A DNA stretch of 5,086 nucleotides from Bacillota bacterium. Its GTDB lineage: Bacteria; Bacillota_A; Clostridia; Peptostreptococcales; Anaerovoracaceae. A model generated the notes under the pieces. That model saw only the letters and a list, made by a program, of their open reading frames with translations. It was not told the origin of the DNA and did no database searches. Both the position numbers and the translations under genes were made by a program. Below, piece after piece: positions 4,365-5,086 of this stretch; within the stretch, counting starts at the first letter, position 1, and the number at the start of each line of letters is the position of its first letter. Where the stretch lies: contig JAFRWQ010000260.1 in assembly GCA_017437925.1 (NCBI GenBank), forward strand, positions 1 to 5,086, read 5' to 3'.

Positions 4365-5086
4365 ATGGCAAAGACAGAAAAGAGCAGGATATCCCCTGCG
4401 AACCTCCACTGGAGGCTCTACACCCTTGAGGATTTCCTGGATACCCAGCACAGCCTGGGGATGAAAAGCATCGAGTTCTGGGCGGGCTCTCCCCACTTCC
4501 TGTTGGGCTGGGAAGGGTATCAGGACTGCGGTCCCGTGAAAAAGGCCTTTGAAGAGAGGGGCCTTAGGATATCGGCCCTGCTGATAGAAAGCGTTTCCTA
4601 TCCCTTCACCCTCTGCTGCGCTGTCCCCGAGGTTTGGGAAAAGAGCGTCTCGTACTTTAAGAACGGGATAAAGGCGGCAAGGGAGCTGGGAGCCCCCATC
4701 GCGGTCATAAGCTGCGCGGGAGGGCTTTACGACAAAGGTAAAGAATTCGCGAGATCTCAGGCTCTCAAAGCCTTAAACGAGATCGCAAAGACAGCCGAAG
4801 AAGAGGGCGTGATGCTCGCCGTCGAGACCCTCACCCCCGACCAGTCCTTCGTGATCAATACCGCTGAGGAGCTCAAAGACCTGATCTCGGAGGTCGGAAG
4901 CCCCAATATCAAGGCCTGCCTCGACGTCTGCTCCGCGAGGACAGCCGGCGAGACCCTCGATCAGTGGTTCGACATCTTCGGAGACGACCTGGTCCACATC
5001 CACTTTACCGACGGAAGGCCGGAAGGAAGGCTCGTGTGGGGAGAGGGCCTCCATCCCCTGGACGAGTACCTTGAAGTACTTGAAAA
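4365..5086 (+). CDS. FrlC-like sugar isomerase/epimerase (xylose isomerase-like TIM barrel), 3'-truncated by window edge
   Basis: The frame is open from ATG 4365 to the right edge and gives 240 residues with no stop, so the C-terminus (perhaps 30-50 residues) is missing. It belongs to the AP endonuclease 2/xylose isomerase-like TIM-barrel superfamily. By eye it resembles fructoselysine 3-epimerase FrlC in SIEFWAGSPHF (35-45), VETLTP (153-158), CLDVCSA (185-191), a DLVHIHFTDG strand (208-217) and GEG (226-228). The likely metal ligands are E154, D187 and H213; the fourth, a glutamate near the C-terminus, lies off the window. Such enzymes interconvert sugars or sugar derivatives at C2 or C3 in the cytoplasm. 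The exact substrate cannot be read, and without other frl genes in view fructoselysine use is not shown, so no symbol is given. GAAAGG at 4352-4357 is seven bases before the ATG. The start is divergent from the E2-like gene. I found no convincing plus-strand -35/-10 pair for it. Confidence 0.85.
   Translation, partial: MAKTEKSRISPANLHWRLYTLEDFLDTQHSLGMKSIEFWAGSPHFLLGWEGYQDCGPVKKAFEERGLRISALLIESVSYPFTLCCAVPEVWEKSVSYFKNGIKAARELGAPIAVISCAGGLYDKGKEFARSQALKALNEIAKTAEEEGVMLAVETLTPDQSFVINTAEELKDLISEVGSPNIKACLDVCSARTAGETLDQWFDIFGDDLVHIHFTDGRPEGRLVWGEGLHPLDEYLEVLE

Noticed and set aside
3368..4429. A 353-codon plus-strand open frame opposite the E2-like gene
   Set aside because: Its translation is rich in V, G, H and D with no domain pattern, it runs through the promoter region into the epimerase start, and the minus-strand frame has a recognisable fold, ribosome binding site and promoter. 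It is an antisense shadow of GC-rich codons.
4773..5054. A 93-codon minus-strand open frame at the right end
   Set aside because: It lies opposite the FrlC-like gene, whose plus-strand frame is open to the edge and has conserved barrel motifs.
1..5086. CRISPR array, insertion sequence, tRNA, attachment site or phage genes
   Set aside because: I saw no regularly spaced direct repeats, transposase motifs, cloverleaf sequence or terminal inverted repeats, and almost all of the sequence is accounted for by tightly packed genes.

Overview
The window is a gene-dense, GC-rich (roughly 55-60% by eye) bacterial chromosomal segment carrying eight protein genes, two of them cut by the window edges. No rRNA, tRNA, CRISPR array, insertion sequence or phage gene was found. 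The protein families (LURP-one/YxjI-like, AlkZ-related, stand-alone 2-oxoacid dehydrogenase E2-like with a DER motif, an HADxDH metallo-beta-lactamase-fold protein, a FrlC-like TIM barrel), the strong purine-rich ribosome binding sites and frequent AGG and ATA codons together suggest a high-GC anaerobic Bacillota (Clostridia, gut-type). This is inference from remembered family resemblance, not from a search.

Region 1 (bases 2-3280, + strand) is a compact run of six co-directional genes with gaps of about 33, 3, -20, 20 and 30 bases, so probably one transcript or a few overlapping ones. They are: the C-terminal part of a LURP-one-related protein with a polyserine tail; an AlkZ-related protein; the RNA 2',3'-cyclic phosphodiesterase ThpR; an unrecognised 82-residue charged protein whose start lies inside thpR; a cytoplasmic SIMPL (DUF541) protein; and a metallo-beta-lactamase-fold hydrolase. 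They look like housekeeping or accessory maintenance genes and form no pathway I can name.

Region 2 (bases 3281-4234) holds a convergent minus-strand gene for a stand-alone acyltransferase-like protein of the 2-oxoacid dehydrogenase E2 fold. It has no lipoyl domain, and the catalytic HxxxDG is changed to ExxxSG. A weak hairpin with a T run lies between the converging genes.

Region 3 (bases 4235-5086) starts with a 130-base divergent intergenic region. It contains a near-consensus minus-strand promoter (TTGAAC, 17 bases, TATAAT) for the E2-like gene, a perfect 13-base palindrome overlapping its -35 box, and a set of GC-rich inverted repeats leading to the next gene. That gene is a plus-strand FrlC-like sugar isomerase/epimerase that runs off the right edge. 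I see no clear evidence of a new multi-gene system. The observations most worth checking are the substituted active site of the E2-like protein and the operator-like architecture of the divergent promoter region.
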